Of a DNA stretch of 64,000 bases, positions 36,101-47,449 are shown one piece after another (positions within the stretch are counted from its first letter, which is position 1; each line of letters begins with the position of its first letter). This DNA is from Pezicula radicicola (taxonomy: Eukaryota > Ascomycota > Leotiomycetes > Helotiales > Dermateaceae): assembly GCA_003008705.1 (NCBI GenBank), contig PDUO01000001.1, forward strand, positions 310,001-374,000, written 5' to 3'. Made by a program: the position numbers and the translations under genes. A model generated the notes under the pieces. The model did no database searches. It had not been told where the DNA came from and saw nothing but the letters and a program-made list of their open reading frames with translations.

Positions 36101-38423
36101 GCACATAATACCAGGAGCTTTTAATGATCATCCACTCACTTAATAAGTGATTCTTCGATGGTTGATCCCTTTCTCCATCCAGCAACTTGTAGTTTTTGAA
36201 ACTGTCATAAGGTTCATATGCTGCTCGTCAAAATTGTGCCGTATGTACGTCAATGATCGTGAGACGGACTTTGTCTGATTCGTACCTTTCGTACAGAACA
36301 GAAACCGAGGAGTCCGTTGCCTTGCATTCGCGAGTCTGCAGCCAAATTGGAGGAGAAATAATTGAAGATCTTGTGTCCCCATATATATTTTCGAGTTTGG
36401 GTTTTGGGTTTTGGAATTGATGCATAAGATAAGGAAGTTGGGATTGTTTTGTTCTTCTCCACAATCCACATATTGCTGCGGTGGCTTGGCGATGATGTGT
36501 CTGCCATTGTCTGATGTACAGTGCGTGCATTGACGACAGGCTTTCTCTTCAGCCCATGTTCGCATTGATGGCAATTATTACCGTTATAAAAAGAGGCTCG
36601 GCAGTCGAGTGGTGCCTTTTAAGCCTCAAACATATTCATAAAAGGGCATCTCTCAAATATGATCGACTTCCGCCTCATTATTGATCTCCCGCTCATGTCC
36701 GTTCTTCATGTGTCCGAGGCAATGCGCGAACTTCGCATTGCGATTTGCGACAGCTGCCCTTCTCGAAGGCTCGAAGAACTCCACAAGCGTTCACGCAAAT
36801 AGCCGCTTGGCAAAAAAGGGCCACGCTGTCGGATCATGCAGATAGACACAGCGCGCGTGGAACTGCTGGCATGAATGGTACTGTACAGTTAAAAAAAAAA
36901 GGTCAACGGTGTTGGAAATCGATAGGATGGCAGCAACGTTGCGATGCGATGCGTGAACAGCTCAACAAGCTCTGCTGACGCTGGCCCCCCTAATTACGCT
37001 AATTACCTTCTTATCGCGCGCAAAAAGCTTCTGGTCCTGGCGGCGGCTTCTAGATTTGACCTTGCGTGTGATTGAACAGGTCGTCAGTTGAGGGAGGAGC
37101 CTATATGTGAAACTGGAAACAATATCAGACGAACCAATAAAAAGTATCGCGCCAGGGCACGCCATGTTTCGATTACCCAGGTGCAGGGGAAACGGACGCG
37201 AATCGATCTCCCGGGATGCCTTTTGGGAGGCGACGGAGGGAGAGAGAACAATCAAACTGGGGAAGGTCTGAGAGCATGAGGCCCAAGTCGGCAGGAGTAC
37301 GGTACGGTACGGCAAAGGAGTTAGAGTAGTTAGAGGACTGTAGTAGCGTACTGAAGGTAGGTACAGTGCACTGCATTAGATACACTGTGGACTGTCTGTG
37401 GTTGAGTAGGTGGTAGCTGCAAGCATGCTCTACGGGCCCCGGCGGGAAAAATGAGCGAGGAACAATCGCCTGCACCAATCACGACGCCCGGTACACCCTT
37501 GTTTTGATCCTGGGCTGTTGTTGTGATCCCGGTCCAGCAAGAGTCCCACTGTCCCACACACCTCTACAGGCTCACAGGCTCACAGACCCAACGCAGAAGG
37601 AGCCCTGCGAGAGGCCCTGGGAAAGAGCTTTCCTTCTCTCTTTTCATCCCTTCACTTCGCCCGATTTCTCATTTCCCTTTTCTCTGCTCTCCCACTCCTT
37701 TTGGCTGTCTAGTTCGTTGCTGAGAAGATATACACACAATCCAAACACCATCGCAGGGCCGATACATACTGGATACTGGTTGTTCGAGACTTCCTTCATC
37801 GACAATCACCACGATCTCTACTCTATTACATCGACTTTCGCGTATCGACGATAATCGAACGAGAGTAACATCCACTCAAAAAAAACAAAAACATTAACGG
37901 ACTGCGTCCTTCTACACCACCAGCAAATAACATCGCTGCAATCAGTACCCTTTTTCGCTGAAATTCACCCTCTGCTTCGAGCGCATATTGTTTCAATTCC
38001 ACCTAGACCAACCCCATCTATCTGCCAAACGTCCCGTGACCCCTCAACTATTGACCACCGATCACTGATCTACGCCTGGAGTCGTCATTTGCAAAAAAAA
38101 TCAAAAAAATCAAAAAAATCAATACAGATTACAGTTCGCGATCACCTGGACACCAAGACAACTGAAGTCACCCGCAAACAACGCCTGCCTCAATTTGAGA
38201 CTTCATCTGCAGTAAACTGATGATCACCTGCTGCCCCCCGGCCCGAACACCATTTAGCACGGCACCATATTATCCGCTTCTTCGAACGGGTGCTAAGTAA
38301 GAGCATCAACCCAAAACCGACCTGAGTTTACTGAATACGTCGCCTCGTCAGGATAAGGCGTATAAGATTCCAAGTAAGGCAAGGGAACCAGCACACCAAG
38401 CAAACGAAATAAATCTGCACAAT
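36101..38423. other. Long intergenic/leader interval
   Basis: 2.3 kb. A minus-strand frame of 144 codons (36140-36574) has several Cys (ACRQCTHCTSDN) but no family I know. From about 37480 the plus strand becomes CT-rich (typical core promoter/leader of strong fungal genes), and the last about 900 nt contain several upstream ATGs and an A-rich tandem tract (38091-38121, three units of about 10 nt, TCAAAAAAA). It is probably the promoter and long 5' UTR of the 38424 gene. Confidence 0.45.
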
Positions 38424-39260
38424 ATGTCCAACATGTCTCTCTCCAGGGCTTTCACCACCAGGCGAAACGCCAACAAGAAGTCCCTTGACATTTCACCACC
38501 AATGCCTCAACGAAGTTTGACCACGAAGCATTCCTTCGCCTCCGGAACCATCAAGAGGTCCAAGATTTCAGCACCGGTGGAACTGATTTCGACAACAAAC
38601 ATGCTCTCCTACAATGCACCGGATCTGTACCCAAACGGCCGTTCAGACTCTATCTCAGAAAGCGAGACGGACAGGTCTCCCACGTCTAGATCCTCTACGC
38701 CGCCTACTTCTCCAGACAATTCCTCCGTAGAGTCCTCGCCTTCGACACCTGAACCAAATCACCTCTCATGTTACTTCGGTGCAGGCCCCAACAGCCTTCA
38801 AGGAAAGCCAGCCGAGGATGTCCCAGTAATACCACAGCGAGCCCTTACCCACACGAAAAAGTCGTCCATGTCATTGTCAAGCAAGCGCTCAATCGGCCGG
38901 ATGTCGTCAACCAAGAACAGCGTCCACACCACTCGGTCATCAATCAATATGTTTGCTGCAAATGTGGAGACTGCTCCCATGGAGGACGTCCAGGAAGTTC
39001 AGGAAGTTCAAGAAGTTCAAGAAGTCCAGAAACAGAGAGATCATCCATTCGGAAATGAACTGGCACAGGTCTCAGAGTTGGCCGAGGAATTTGGTGTGCA
39101 GGCGAAGATGCAGATCATCGATGCTGAGGAGCAGGATCTTCTTTCACGGGGACTCTTCAAGTTCCGAGCTGAAGATTACATGAGCGAAATCCACGGATTG
39201 TTCATGAGCACATTTGTGCATTCGGAAACCAAGCCTAGCAGGGCGCCCATGTGGATATAG
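38424..39260 (+). CDS. Conserved-looking Ser-rich hypothetical protein
   Basis: An intron-free 278-codon frame behind a long CT-rich leader. The N-terminal two thirds are Ser/Thr/Pro-rich and basic (RRNANKKSLDISPPMPQRS, SSTPPTSPDNSSVESSPSTP), suggesting disorder and phosphorylation. An in-frame repeat of Val-Gln-Glu lies at about residues 189-202. The C-terminal about 70 residues look folded (ELAQVSELAEEFGVQAKMQI, DLLSRGLFKFRAEDYMSEI). I do not recognise the family; proteins of this style are found as fungal-specific unknowns. Base composition and codon use look coding, unlike the flanks, so I believe it is real. Confidence 0.65.
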   Translation: MSNMSLSRAFTTRRNANKKSLDISPPMPQRSLTTKHSFASGTIKRSKISAPVELISTTNMLSYNAPDLYPNGRSDSISESETDRSPTSRSSTPPTSPDNSSVESSPSTPEPNHLSCYFGAGPNSLQGKPAEDVPVIPQRALTHTKKSSMSLSSKRSIGRMSSTKNSVHTTRSSINMFAANVETAPMEDVQEVQEVQEVQEVQKQRDHPFGNELAQVSELAEEFGVQAKMQIIDAEEQDLLSRGLFKFRAEDYMSEIHGLFMSTFVHSETKPSRAPMWI

Positions 39261-41880
39261 ACCGGATCAAACGAGACTGGATCTCACAACTACACTTCTA
39301 ACAATTCTTCAATGTATATATTTTTTATCCCGCCATTTGGCACTTCTTTTTCTTGCGCTCCTTTACGACGCCGTTTAAAAAGTCAGTTGACACTATTATG
39401 GGTTATGTGGTGGGAGTTTTCTGGTCTGATGGGGCTATACCAGCTATGGAAAGTGGAATGATTATTTACAGGGGTTGAAAGACCCCCTTTTTACTTTTTG
39501 TTTTTGTCTGCTAGACACTCACGCTCATTTACGAATTGAACGCTGGAGAGTACGTGTATGGAAGGTGGATTCAACGGAGGAGCAAGGAAGGAACGGCGGG
39601 CTCACAGATAATACCCAAGGAGAGAATAAACAAAGGAACAATTAACAAACAAGCCTTGATTGAAACCAACCTGAAGAGTTCCTTGTTCTTGCGTGTAAAA
39701 TTTTGAACTGCCGCTGATTTCGGATATTGTGAAATCCGAGTTTACAGTCGTGTAGAGTACAAACTACTCCGTAAGTTGAGAAGAAATAACCTTACCACCT
39801 CGAAACTTTAAAGCGGGTGAGAATTCAATTCAATTAATCGGATACACCACTCGCAAGAATCATCTTCCTTAGGAATCTGCAGCTGCATCCACATCTGCAT
39901 CTGCCGCATATCACACAGTACAGTACAAAATAAGGACTAAAACCAGATTAACGTCGTCAGGAACGTCGTCAGGAACGTCGTCAGATCGTAGTTACGCGTA
40001 TTAGGCCAGGCCAGACCAGGCCAGACCAGACACCAATATAGGACGTTTACCCAGAAGAGGAAAATGCGGAGAAAATACTTTAACGAACGAAGCATGGCTA
40101 ACTCTTTTTCGTTCGTTCGTTTTACCATTTCTAGTGGTATGTGGCCGGAGGTTGGAGGGAGATTTGATAGATGGTCTTAATATTCATGCTATTCTTGGGG
40201 GATGGTGATTATTTTATTTATTATGTGGGTTTTTTTTGGGGGGTTTTTTTTTGTTATTGTGTTGGGTTTTGTAGGTATTGTATTGTATTGTAAGGATGGG
40301 GTGGAGGGTGGAGTGGAGTTGTTTTGTAGATCTTATGATTGATTGGGTTTGGTATGGGGGTTGGGGAAGTTGTATTCGTGTGCGTGTTTTTTTTTGGTAA
40401 TTATTGATTGTATTTGGGGTTTAGGGTTTTGGATTGGGTTGGATTGATGTTTGTGATGATATGGTACAGTAGAAAAATAGCATTGATGTTGAAAGTGAGT
40501 TTTCTCTACGTGCAGTTACAAAGGTACATGGGTACAATGGGTACAATGAGGTGGATTTTAACAGCACACCAAGCATTGGTTCTTTTGTCTGATCTACGAA
40601 ACTAAAGCACGTAAGGAGACCAGGCGAGGCCAGGAACGCCAGGTACGCCAGGAACGCATGGGAAATAATGGATGATGGATTTTTCTTTAAAAGTAAGGCT
40701 GCGCCCGGTTGTGTGGGGTAGCTACTGTATTGAGCGATTTTGATGGGGGGTTTTTAGGGGTTTTGGAGGATTGGAAACGGTGGTTGTTTTGGATGTTGGA
40801 TGGGTTGTTGGATGGCACGGAGGGGATGCTGCCGAGGATGCGGTGATGCGGTGATCGTCGCTCGGTTAGGGGATTTTTGGGAGCCAGGTAGCATGGGGGA
40901 AGTGGATTTCTGGGTTTTGGGTTTCGGGGTGGATTTTGGGAGAGGGAGTTTTGGACGGTTTTTTTTTGTTGAAGTCGTGTAGATTTTAATTGATGTGTAG
41001 GTAAGGTTTGAGGGGTTTGATTAATGGGGATTTTTCGAATTATATTTTGGAAGTTTTAGAATACTGGTATTTAAATTAATAGGAATACTAACAGCTACAG
41101 TAGAATGAATAACGCCTTTCTCCCGCTGTTTATGTTTTGTACGGGTTGTATAGTACGTGTACCAGTAATAAGTAAGCTTGAGTTTGAATAATCCCGTTCG
41201 ATTCTATCGTTTATTAATGTAGATAGATAGTAAGAAAGAAAGATTTTTGTCCTGAGCCTCGGTTTGTTGATGGAATTTGCAATATTAAGCACTTATTAAT
41301 TAATTTATGTATACTTCTTTTTGAGTCTTTACCTATCTAGAAACTCTACCGAGGCCGTTGCCGGGTTTGAGCTATTATGTTGTGTTGTATTATACCTATT
41401 GTACAGTACGTAAGGCTATATTGATTTAACTTTCTTAGTAAATTGTTTCTGTTTGGTTCTGTTTCTGGTACCTGTAGAAGTAGGTAGCTTTAACTTTGCT
41501 GCTTATATTACTGTGTTTAGTTTTAAGGATTTTAAGTTTTACGGGTCCGGGTCTTGTTGTACCGTATATGCTATTGCCAATGAACTAGTTCGGATGTACC
41601 GGGAGTTTTTTATGAGGTTTTTTTTTGTATATTGTGCAACAAAATAAGCTTTGGGGAGTTGGGAAGTTTTGGAAGTTTAGGGAGTTTGGGAGTTTCATGA
41701 CGTGGTTGTGTGAACTAGGTTCCGAATGAACGGGACGGGAGAGAGATTGACGTAAGGAGGGATGCTGCTTGATTGATGATAGAACAGGTTAAGTATTTAC
41801 GTGAAATCATAGATGTTACTCTAGTTAAGTGATCATGCTGTTTGCGGATTATAGATCGCTCGAGAATAGTTACTCTTAAG
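39261..41880. other. Gene-poor, G/T-rich on the plus strand
   Basis: 2.6 kb without a supported gene. About 40130-41060 is strikingly G+T-rich on the plus strand (long runs of T and G, TTTTTTTTGG-like). Small minisatellites: three units of about 12 bp (AACGTCGTCAGG) near 39950-39985, CCAGGCCAGACCAG near 40005-40030, and CCAGGAACGCCAGGTACG near 40630. The 3' UTR of the preceding gene is included. Confidence 0.5.
39950..39986 (+). repeat. 12-bp minisatellite, three units
   Basis: Three successive copies of ACGTCGTCAG(GA), the last running into TCAGATCG. Confidence 0.75.
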
Positions 41881-41901
41881 TTTAAGATACTTTGGAACTC
41901 T

Positions 41902-43418
41902 TTGTTGCATGTCTGAAATTCCGATTACTCCGAAATGTATCAGGAGTTGTCTCATTGTAGATCGGTAATAGTTGTTGGTCTTACTGCTTATCTCTAGTAT
42001 GTGTATTGTATGGAAGTGTAGTTGGGAATCTGTTGTTACAGATCTTTACTTTAGATAAGCTCCTATAGCTAAGAGCTAAATACTAACTTAGACTTTTGTT
42101 GCATATCTGTGGTTTCTTTAGGACTTAATGTTGTCTTTTAATCGTATATAGCACAGAGCTAAGAACCAAGCAAACTATTGTTACAGATCTTTAGTGTGTA
42201 CAAGCTCGTCTAGCTATCAGTTTAGTACTAACCTACACTTTTGTTAGGTATCTGCAATACCAAGACTTAAGCTTTACTACTCGCGTTTAATATTATTATA
42301 TACTACGAGGCTCTAGATTACCTCCACTACTCTACTGACTTTGTTAACAATAGGTTAAAAGATTCCGTTTCCTCACTAGGCATTACTATTAAGCGTAGAG
42401 AGTCTAATGACACGAGAACTTATATTTTTTCTTCTTTGTTGCATATCGCTTTTTCGGCGAGTTACACAGATATCCACATTCATCTTAAAAAGGTTTAGCG
42501 ATAGACCGAGATTTGTGCTTAGTGGGAGATATGATGCAAAGTTCGAAAACGGACTTTAATAATCGGTAAACTTGGGCTTGTTTTCTATTTTGTTGCATAT
42601 CGCATTTTTCGGGATTTACACACGGGGTTTACAGATCTCTGCTTTTATAATGAAAAGGCTAATGGTGGGCTGAGATTCGTAATATATAAGTGATGTGATG
42701 CTTAGCTTGAAACTAAGTATTAACAGTCGGTAAATTAAATCTTGTTCTCTATTTTGTTGCAGATCTCATTTTTCGGAATCACACACTGGGTTTACGGATC
42801 TCTGCTTTTATTCCGAAAACGCAGTCAGTAGGCCGAGACTCATGTTACAGAAGAGACGTGATTCTAAGCTCGGAAACGGACTTCGATAGCGGTAGACTTA
42901 ACCGTGTTCTATGCTTTGTTGCATGTCTTTATCAGCCGATCGCTTATAGATCAGAATTTTGAGTTTCCTGAAAGGGAATTCGATAGCAGTCTAGACAACC
43001 GTTTTAATTTGCATCTCCCTTGTTGCATATCTGCAATATGCACATCTACGCAGAATGTGTTTTAAGCAAGATGCCGAAGTGCGAAATCGGGTTTAACGGT
43101 GGACTCCAGTTCTTGATACTATTGAATAGAGCTATTCTTAGATGATGAGATAATACTTGGATTTAGTGGACTTCACAAGAAAAAGCGGGATAGACCTCAT
43201 TATTTTTTGTTGCACATCTACAATTTTTCCGTCTTTCCGTCGGCCTTTAAGCAAGTCCGAAGGAAAACTAGAGAGAAGGTTCAATGGTTGGGAGCCGTTC
43301 TTGGCTTAGTTGTGAACCTAGTTCAGAGATGACGAATTGATACCCAGATGAGTAGAACGTAGTAGATAAATAAATTTAATAGTAGGTACATACAGTACGA
43401 TACTTGGTGTTTGTTGCA
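41902..43418 (+). repeat. Left array of TTGTTGCAYATC motif (plus orientation)
   Basis: The 8-mer TTGTTGCA, usually in the longer form TTTGTTGCAYATC, occurs at about 41902, 42096, 42436, 42590, 42754, 42916, 43020, 43207 and 43411, with TTGTTACAGATC variants at 42033 and 42178. Three spacings of 154-164 bp (42436-42916) are clear degenerate tandem units: each has the motif, then TTTTTCGG, a TTACACA-like block, GAGAT/GAGAC, and TCGGTA before the next motif. Units at 42033 and 42178 also match each other (145 bp). No coding content. Confidence 0.75.
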
Positions 43419-44186
43419 CAACGCACTCTCGCCTTATTACGTTTCGTTTCTGCGCTTACATATAGATTGTTCAGAGAGTAACAGCTATGTTGCGCTACTT
43501 TTCAGCAAGTTCAGATTGGATTTTCAGCGGCTTTAGATCACTAGTATTAGTTCACGTTCAAACAGGGGGGTTCTCCACAATTCAAAGCCGTTCTGCTTAG
43601 TTTCCGTGGGGACAGTGTACTAAGTGCATAATATTTACCTCCGTGAGGCTGATGTGACGTCGATTCTCTTACAGCACTTTGTCCTTTAAAGCTCAAGGCC
43701 ATCTTTAACAGGCTGGCGTCATAGATCTGAATATCCTCGAAATTGCTCACTGCTTGTAACCTTTGAATGCCTTGACTGCCGGCTCACTTTGCACCCCTAT
43801 TTCAAAAATAATAAAAAAGGAATTTGCCACCTTGACCGTGTTGTCTGCCTCGATGAACAAGTCAACAAACTCACTGCTAACTTTCTTCGTCCCTAGAGCG
43901 GACTTTTAGCGAGCATAATAGCCCCACAGCTTTTCGATAAATGAGGCAAGCTAAGGTCAACTGCTAAAAGCCTACCATGGTACTGTTGTTTATCGTAGTA
44001 ATTTTAGTGAATATTGAATTACTCGCGTCGATTAGCTAACCCCAAAACGTGAAGAACGTTAACACGTGGAAGTGCTATCAATGGATCGAACACGTAATAA
44101 TCAAGCCTTTAATAGTAATCATAGAACTCAAAAGATAGTTTTGAAATTCGACTGTGTTCCAGCCTTGTTTATAGTTATTCGATGCT

Positions 44187-44220
44187 CATCAGAGCGAACG
44201 GAGCCGATAGGGCTCTGATG
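44187..44220. repeat. Hairpin between the two arrays
   Basis: A perfect 9-bp stem CATCAGAGC / GCTCTGATG with a 16-nt spacer, directly before the first motif copy of the right array. Confidence 0.7.
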
Positions 44221-44225
44221 CGATC

Positions 44226-45072
44226 TGCAACAAAGAATTGTAAATCTCTACTTGTAATTCTAGATTTACGTAGTTGCTTATTGAACCAGATGTGATCGGA
44301 ATCTTTCTAATGCGATGTGCAACAAAATATTGTTCTCTCTACTTACAACTCTAGATTTGATAGAACTAAAAAGAACAAGGGTAAAATTCTAATGTGTTCT
44401 AGCCTTAGTTGTACTTGAATACCAAGCCGGAGGTAATCGAGACATCTTTAGGACGATATGCAACAAAGCATTGTGTATCTCTGCTTACAACTCTAGATTC
44501 AACCGCTTATCGAAGTGCTCGACGCTCTTGTAATAGTTTCAATATCATGGCTGGAAACCGGCTGATTTAATCTCCGTGAGATGTGCGACAGAATTGCATA
44601 AGTTCCGAGGCGTGAAAGCCATATCAAGCTATTTTACAATAATGCTCAATTATGTAAGAGAAGAAGTGCAACAGAACAACCTGGAGTTTCTTGATGACGA
44701 CTTTCATTGGTGTTGGAGTACCGCTATCGATTGCTGAGCCACCTAGGCGTGCAACAAAATGACATAAAGCTCTTGGTGCTCTGGTCTAGGCTTTGATTGT
44801 TCATCGGCTACCACCAGCTATGCTGCTGGTATTCACATAGAGATGTGCAACAGAAAACCCAGACTTTCTCGAGGCTTTGGACTAAGCTTATAGATCATGA
44901 CGACTCTATAAGCTATTGCAGTGATCCCATCCTCTGGCGACGTGAAGATGTGCAACAGAATAACAGAAATTGCTTAATGCTTGTGCTAAGCTGCTAATAA
45001 TCAGCGGCTTCTACAAGCAATTTTGTAGTAATCCTTATAGGGCAATCTTGGCAAAGTAGAGATGTGCAACAG
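44226..45072 (-). repeat. Right array of the same motif, inverted
   Basis: TGCAACA(A/G), mostly as GATGTGCAACA(A/G)A, occurs at about 44226, 44318, 44460, 44584 (variant TGCGACAG), 44667, 44751, 44846, 44951 and 45065, spaced about 84-142 bp. It is the reverse complement of the left-array motif. The first three units also share CTCTACTTRYAATTCTAGAT-like sequence after the motif. One further inverted copy lies outside the left array at about 41635. Confidence 0.75.
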
Positions 45073-46359
45073 AACAACTGATATCGCTCCATACTTTGGC
45101 CTAGATTACTAGGTAGTTGTCAGCGACATAGATGCGTACCTGCTGTGCAATTCATCTATAGCACCGTGTTAGTTGCTTTGTAAGAGATCATTTTGATAGA
45201 TATCTATTGAGTAACTCACTTGATTCGACTAAACGATCCCATACATGTCAATATAGCCCTAATCAGAATGGTCTTTTACAAAGGCAATCTGTATGGTACT
45301 GGAGCAATGTAGGCAGTATGTGTTACTCAAAATGTCTGGCTGAATTTCCGGCTGACAGCCCCAATAAGATTTGAAAAAGACCATAATTTACCTCTGATGC
45401 AGAAATAGATAATTGTGGAAGAATTGCAAGTTGTTGATAGAGAAAGAGGGGGAGCTAGGAGCTTGGACCACTGCGATCACCTGATTTGGCTTAGCGTCAT
45501 TATTAGCTCTAAAAGTCGGCTACACCAAATAATTTTCTTCGAGGCTGCGACCACGAACCTCTACACACACGCAAACCAACTAACATAAATGCCTACTCTT
45601 CACTACCTCCCAGCATGTAAGCTACTCCTTTCTTTCCAAATTCTTCATGGCGCAAAGACAAAAGCAACAACAACATTAAATGATGAGATCCCAAGACCCT
45701 TATAATCTTTAGGAAGAGCCGTATAAGGCCGACGTCGCAATACAACACGGTCAGCAGTATCGTCATATGCAGCAGATTGTGGCGGCGTCAGCGGTGCTTA
45801 GAACTCGGGCTACTGAAACTTGTACCATGCTGCTTTTGTGTCTTTGTGCCGGTGGATGGAGATGTTTTATGGAGCATTTACTGACATTGGCTTTGCAGGA
45901 TCTAGATTTTCTTTTTTGGGGCACGGCGGGTTGATTGATACAAGCTGACGATGTGAAAAGTCCCGGGATTGTCAAGGCGGCTTGAATGCAACTGCATTGG
46001 CGAATTGGCGAATGGGCTGCCAGTTGATACAGATTGCACGATAGTGGGCACACAGCTCCAACGTCTTCAAGTTTGTGGGTTTCAAAACGGACACGCTCTA
46101 GAGTTCTCAAGTGAGGCACCCATATCATACACATACTTGCATCTACCTATGAAGGACGAATTAGCAGCCGTATGCTTCGTAGCAAACATTTCAAGGCTAG
46201 TCCTGTGCTGGTCCTCTATATCTGGTAACGGTGTACGTTCACGGTATCTTTGCCTTTGTTTGCCTGTAGGTATAGCTTATTGTACCAAATTGCAACAGCC
46301 TGTCTTATTGTATTGTACTTTCCCATTATAATTAAAATTGCTCTGATCCCGCCATTGGC
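45073..46359. other. Intergenic, no supported gene
   Basis: About 1.3 kb. Two antisense frames of about 120 codons overlap at 45763-46331, neither with recognisable domains. A copy of the dispersed short repeat is at 45207. Confidence 0.35.
45207..45231. repeat. Dispersed GTAACTCACTTG-type short repeat
   Basis: TTGAGTAACTCACTTGATTC, the best-preserved form of this word; it also sits just outside the right motif array. Confidence 0.55.
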
Positions 46360-47143
46360 TCAAAGTTTCTCTGCGCCAGACTTGGCTCTGTCTTTGAGAG
46401 CTAATCCGTACAGTAGATTTTCTACCGTTTTGACTCCGCCCATGAACCACCCAGACTCTTCTATAGTGGGCTCCTTAAACCATTTGCCTTTACGCAAGTT
46501 TGAGTCATACTCTGCCCATAACCTCTTCTTGGTAGGAACCCACTTCGAATTCGGCTCTGAAAAGTTCTCTCTGTTTTCATCTAGTTGTAGGAATTGAATC
46601 TCGAGCCGCTTCTCCTCGTTCTTGTCCGTTGCTGTCCTTAGCCAAAGGCGGGTCCATTCCACTTTGTCAACACGACTTTTAGGCGCCCCATGATGTAGCA
46701 TGTCGATGAAAGCCTCAAGGTCTTCTCTTCTACCCTCCGCTTCACCTTCAACCTACCAACAAAATTAGAACTGCAAGACACAGCTTTAGAGTAATTTCAC
46801 AAACGGACGTTGTTTTTCTCATGACCGCGAACAATTTTGAAGATCAATCTCTCATTATCTTGGCTCCGAACCCAGCCGACGATATTGTACTTGCAAGCGA
46901 CCCATTGAGCAAATATTTCTTATGGTTTGTTAGCATTCAAACATGATCCAAGGTTGGAGATCAGTACCGATAATTCAGATCTGTTAGAGAAGCATTAGAA
47001 TGTATTACAACAACTTTTAGATGACTTACTTACTTTGAACCTTGCCTAATACTCTAAAGGCGATCTGAGCTCGAATCAGCGATCTGAACTTCCTCTGAGA
47101 AACGGTTGACTACTTGTATTTGCTCGTTTGGGTCCTCAGCCAT
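46360..47143 (-). CDS. Acylphosphatase-like protein with C-terminal extension
   Basis: Acylphosphatase-fold protein; the family hydrolyses acyl phosphates. Four exons, complement(46360..46752, 46809..46918, 47034..47064, 47114..47143), 187 aa, phases agree. Family blocks: QIAFRVLGKVQ (beta-1 and the phosphate-loop start), YNIVGWVRSQDNERLIF, VEGEAEGRREDLEAFIDMLHHGAPKSRVDKVEW. About 80 extra residues follow, without known domain. In this model the loop after GKVQ lacks the usual GVxFR with the catalytic Arg. A possible micro-exon at 46968-46980 would read N-L-N-Y-R, but I could not join it in frame. The gene may be missing a small exon, or the protein may be inactive. The Asn normally after GWVR is Ser. 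Confidence 0.7.
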
Positions 47144-47449
47144 TTTAAATATATGAGTCCTGTAGCTAATGACTATGAATCCTGGAATATCTAAAGACAA
47201 TTATGTACTCGAGTTACAATATAAATAACTAAACATGATTTCTTTATCCTCACAATCTAAAACAAAACCCAAAGAAATGTCGAATCCGGCCACACCCCAG
47301 CCTCGCCAACATCAACGAAGGAAGCGACACAGCCTTGCACACTCCTCCACACCTAGCTGGGCTTCATCCCAACCCACTTCCCCATCTCCATCTCTCACCA
47401 CTCCCAAACAAAAATAACAACAAAGACTCAAAGACCAGCAATCTACACA

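Noticed and set aside
36140..36574. A 144-codon Cys-containing minus-strand frame 3' of PWP1
   Set aside because: Overlapping frames in all phases and no known motif; probably the PWP1 3' UTR, though a small gene is not excluded.
41902..45072. CRISPR-like array
   Set aside because: Motif is too short, spacing irregular (60-200 bp), orientation flips midway, and this is a eukaryotic genome.
45763..46331. Antisense pair of about 120-codon frames
   Set aside because: Mutual shadows in low-complexity sequence; neither shows domain patterns.
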